A stretch of 64,000 bases of DNA. Origin: Actinomadura parmotrematis. GTDB lineage: Bacteria > Actinomycetota > Actinomycetes > Streptosporangiales > Streptosporangiaceae. Each line of letters starts with the position of its first letter. Positions within the stretch are counted from its first letter, which is position 1. A model generated the notes under the pieces. The model saw only the letters and a program-made list of their open reading frames with translations, was not told the DNA's origin and did no database searches. The stretch is taken from the NCBI RefSeq assembly GCF_019458805.1, contig NZ_JAIBOA010000030.1:1-64000 (forward strand), written 5' to 3'. Positions 60,704-64,000 of the stretch are shown here, piece after piece. The position numbers and the translations under genes were made by a program.

Positions 60704-62212
60704 TCAGATGGCGGGCTTGGTGGTGGAGTAGATCCAGGCGTTCCAGAAGGCGGTGAGGTCCTGCCCGGAGACCTGCTGCGACAGCGCGACGAACTGCTCG
60801 CTCGTGGCGTTGCCGTAGCGGTGCTGCTTATACCAGGTCCGCAGCAGGGTGAAGAACTTCTCGTCACCGATCTTCTCGCGCAGGAACTGCAGCGCCATGC
60901 CGCCGCCGCTGTAGACGCGCTGGTTGAACATGGTGTCGCGCTGGGGGTCGGCGGTCTTGACCGACCAGAACGGGTTGCCCGCCGGGTCGGGGTAGACGCG
61001 CGCGTTGTAGGTGAGGCGGGCCTGGTCGGCGACGGTGCGGCCGCCGTTCTTCTCGGCCCACCACCACTGCGCCCAGGTGGCGAAGCTCTCGTTCAGCCAG
61101 ACGTCCTTCCAGCGCTGCGGGGAGACGGCGTCGCCGAACCACTGGTGGGCCAGCTCGTGCGCGATGGTGCCGGTGCTGCGGACGGCCGAGTAGACCGGCT
61201 TGCTCTGGGTCTCCAGGGAGAATCCGAGCGGCTGGTCGTTGTAGCGGGCGTCGTCGGCGATCGCGCCGGTCGTCTCGAACGGGTAGGCGCCGAAGGTGTC
61301 GTTCCACAGGTCGGTGGCCTGGGCGGTCGTGTCGTAGAAGAAGTCGACGGCGGTGGGCTGGGCGGCCAGCAGCGTCGGGTCGACCGCGACGTAGTTGTTC
61401 AGGCCGCCGGGCGTCCGGCCCTCCTTGACGGTCCACTTGCCGATGTCGATGGTGGTCAGGTAGCTGGCCATCGGGCGGTTCTCGCGCCAGGTGAAGGTGT
61501 CGGACGGGGCCTTGGCGGCGCGGCGGCTGAAGGCCGTCACGCCCGTCCGCTTCCCGCCGGGCAGGCCGTTGGCGACGACGGTGAGGCCCTTCGGCACGGT
61601 CACCGTGTAGTCGTAGGTGGCCTTGTCCGAGGGGTGGTCGTTGACCGGGAACCAGGTGGAGGCGCCGTTCGGCTCGCCGCCGACGAACGCGCCGTCGGGG
61701 GTGTGCAGGAAGCCGTAGGGCGAGCCGAACACGATGGGGGAGCCGACGATCGTCTGCGGCACGCCGCCGTAAGCGATCTCGACGGTGAAGCGGCTGTTCT
61801 CGCGCAGCCCCTTGGCGGGGGTGATCACGAGCTCCTGGCCCTTGCGCGTGAACGACGCCCTCTTGCCGTTCACCTTCACCCGGGCGACGTCCATGCCCGA
61901 CAGGTCCAGGTCGAAGCGCGACAGGTCCTGGGTGGCGCGGGCGGTGAGGGTGACGGTGCCGTCGAGCTGGTCGTAGTCGGGGTCGTAGGCCAGCTTCAGC
62001 GAGTAGTGCCGGGCGTCGTACCCGCCGTTGCCCTCCAGCGGGAAGTAGGCGTCGCCGACGCCTTCCGCGCCGGGCGTGTAGTGCGGGCGGGCGGCGGCGG
62101 ACGCCGCCGGGGCCAGGGCGACCACGGTGACCGCGGCGAGCGCGATGGGGAGGGCACGGCCGGGGGCCGTGCCGAGGCGGAACGGTCGGTGCCGGGGGTG
62201 GCGCGTCGCCAT
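60704..62212 (-). CDS. Secreted M1 family metallopeptidase (aminopeptidase type)
   Basis: 502 residues with a signal peptide (about 16-40, ALAAVTVVALAPAASAAARP). M1 landmarks: GFSLETQSKPVYS (the GxMEN-like exopeptidase strand), zinc site HELAHQWFG plus the downstream Glu in LNESFATW (HExxH-x18-E), and the catalytic Tyr in RVYSGGGMALQFLREK. It lacks the long C-terminal ERAP-like domain, the usual state for the short actinobacterial secreted form. ATG 62212 has GGGAGAGG upstream. It hydrolyses N-terminal residues of peptides outside the cell. Confidence 0.93.
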   Translation of the reverse strand: MATRHPRHRPFRLGTAPGRALPIALAAVTVVALAPAASAAARPHYTPGAEGVGDAYFPLEGNGGYDARHYSLKLAYDPDYDQLDGTVTLTARATQDLSRFDLDLSGMDVARVKVNGKRASFTRKGQELVITPAKGLRENSRFTVEIAYGGVPQTIVGSPIVFGSPYGFLHTPDGAFVGGEPNGASTWFPVNDHPSDKATYDYTVTVPKGLTVVANGLPGGKRTGVTAFSRRAAKAPSDTFTWRENRPMASYLTTIDIGKWTVKEGRTPGGLNNYVAVDPTLLAAQPTAVDFFYDTTAQATDLWNDTFGAYPFETTGAIADDARYNDQPLGFSLETQSKPVYSAVRSTGTIAHELAHQWFGDAVSPQRWKDVWLNESFATWAQWWWAEKNGGRTVADQARLTYNARVYPDPAGNPFWSVKTADPQRDTMFNQRVYSGGGMALQFLREKIGDEKFFTLLRTWYKQHRYGNATSEQFVALSQQVSGQDLTAFWNAWIYSTTKPAI

Positions 62213-62370
62213 CTTCTCGATCCTCTCCCTTGAGGTGATCTTGCAGCATGTCCACGATGCAGCGGTTTGATCGATATGTCGAGAAGGTTCGCCGACTGTG
62301 GCCGCGCGGATGGCCGCGGATGGCCGCGGGCGGCGGGGGAGGCGGCCCGGGACCGGGCGCGGACGCGCGA

Positions 62371-62406
62371 AGGCCCCCGCCGAGGTGTAGGGATCGGCGG
62401 GGGCCT
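62371..62406 (-). terminator. Hairpin terminator after aceA
   Basis: Perfect 12-base arms AGGCCCCCGCCG and CGGCGGGGGCCT with a 12-base loop; a second small dyad (CCGGTCC / GGACCGG) lies just upstream in the transcript at 62414-62431. It follows the aceA stop at 62490 in the minus-strand direction. Confidence 0.7.
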
Positions 62407-62489
62407 CCGATGACCGGTCCGGGGACCGGCCGCCCTCAGTTCGAGCCTTGAGAGCTGAGGTTCACAGGGGACCTGCGGTCAGGGGGCGA

Positions 62490-63773
<1,284 letters not shown>

Positions 63774-63890
63774 GTTCTCGCCCTTCTGTGTCGTCCCCTG
63801 GGTGCTTGACCACGACTATGCCCCGATCGGGAAGCCGAAATGAACCGGCGAGTAACAGAAGAAGTGCGAAATTTCCGCTACGATGAAGCG

Positions 63891-64000
63891 GTGACGACCT
63901 TGCGGCCAGAAGAACCCCTCAACTTGACGAGTGACGTGGATCTCGTCACCTTCGGGCAGCGCCTGCGGCACCTGCGCCGGAGCCGCGGCATGACCCTCGC
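63891..64000 (+). CDS. XRE-type transcriptional regulator, truncated at the window edge
   Basis: Only the first 36 residues are in the window: VTTLRPEEPLNLTSDVDLVT, then FGQRLRHLRRSRGMTL, the start of a Cro/C1-type HTH. It is divergent from aceA across 117 bases. In corynebacteria the XRE-family regulator RamB controls aceA/aceB, and similar regulators next to aceA occur in other actinobacteria, so a role in glyoxylate-cycle control is plausible. GTG 63891 is the only start near the motif. Confidence 0.6.
   Translation, partial: MTTLRPEEPLNLTSDVDLVTFGQRLRHLRRSRGMTL

Overview
This window looks like chromosome from a high-GC, spore-former-like actinomycete of the Streptomyces / Streptosporangiales / Thermomonosporaceae kind. 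The evidence is about 70-75 % G+C, many GTG starts, and typical actinobacterial families: GuaB1-type reductase, LytR-CpsA-Psr protein, CGNR zinc finger, DUF4232 lipoprotein, MEDS/ATPase and SpoIIE-type regulators, heterodimeric methylmalonyl-CoA mutase, FolP2-type DHPS homologue. I cannot fix the genus from sequence alone. No phage, transposase, CRISPR array or plasmid backbone was seen.

Layout. 0-14.4 kb: a partial RDD membrane protein; a two-gene unit of an enolase-superfamily protein that has lost its catalytic residues plus a P-loop kinase; an LCP cell-wall ligase-like protein; GuaB1; a double-HTH Lrp regulator; a Na+/H+ antiporter; a LysR regulator; a small UBP zinc finger; GDP-mannose 4,6-dehydratase (apparently starting at CTG); FolP2-type protein; CGNR regulator; a conserved hypothetical. 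14.4-20.7 kb: tRNA-Trp, an aminotransferase and a divergent LysR gene around a long dyad, a VC0807-type membrane protein, a lipoprotein L,D-transpeptidase and a GT4 glycosyltransferase. 20.7-26.6 kb: a signalling patch (MarR, receiver-PP2C phosphatase, SDR, MEDS-HATPase), a YbdK-type carboxylate-amine ligase and a DUF4232 lipoprotein.

26.6-34.0 kb is a metabolic block: an acyl-CoA dehydrogenase of the glutaryl-CoA dehydrogenase type, divergent from mutA-mutB-meaB (methylmalonyl-CoA/succinyl-CoA interconversion with its chaperone GTPase), and a two-domain GNAT enzyme. At the far right end, isocitrate lyase and a divergent XRE-type regulator would supply the glyoxylate side of the same acyl-CoA/acetate/propionate economy.

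34.0-40.6 kb looks accessory: two independent TetR/MFS-drug-exporter divergent pairs, each with visible inverted-repeat operators, one unrecognised protein, and two tracts of degenerate short tandem repeats that bracket the second pair. 40.6-53.8 kb holds an HNH endonuclease, a large hairpin, a secreted coiled-coil hydrolase, an oxidoreductase, a striking two-gene redox signalling unit (receiver + thioredoxin-reductase-like flavoprotein without CxxC, overlapping a cNMP-domain histidine kinase), an HTH-TM-DPBB membrane protein, and several single regulators and enzymes. 53.8-64 kb contains an aldehyde dehydrogenase, a pair of acidic proteins sharing a C-terminal domain and followed by an intrinsic terminator, an ABC-2 exporter operon (ATPase and two permeases), a secreted M1 peptidase, isocitrate lyase and a truncated regulator.
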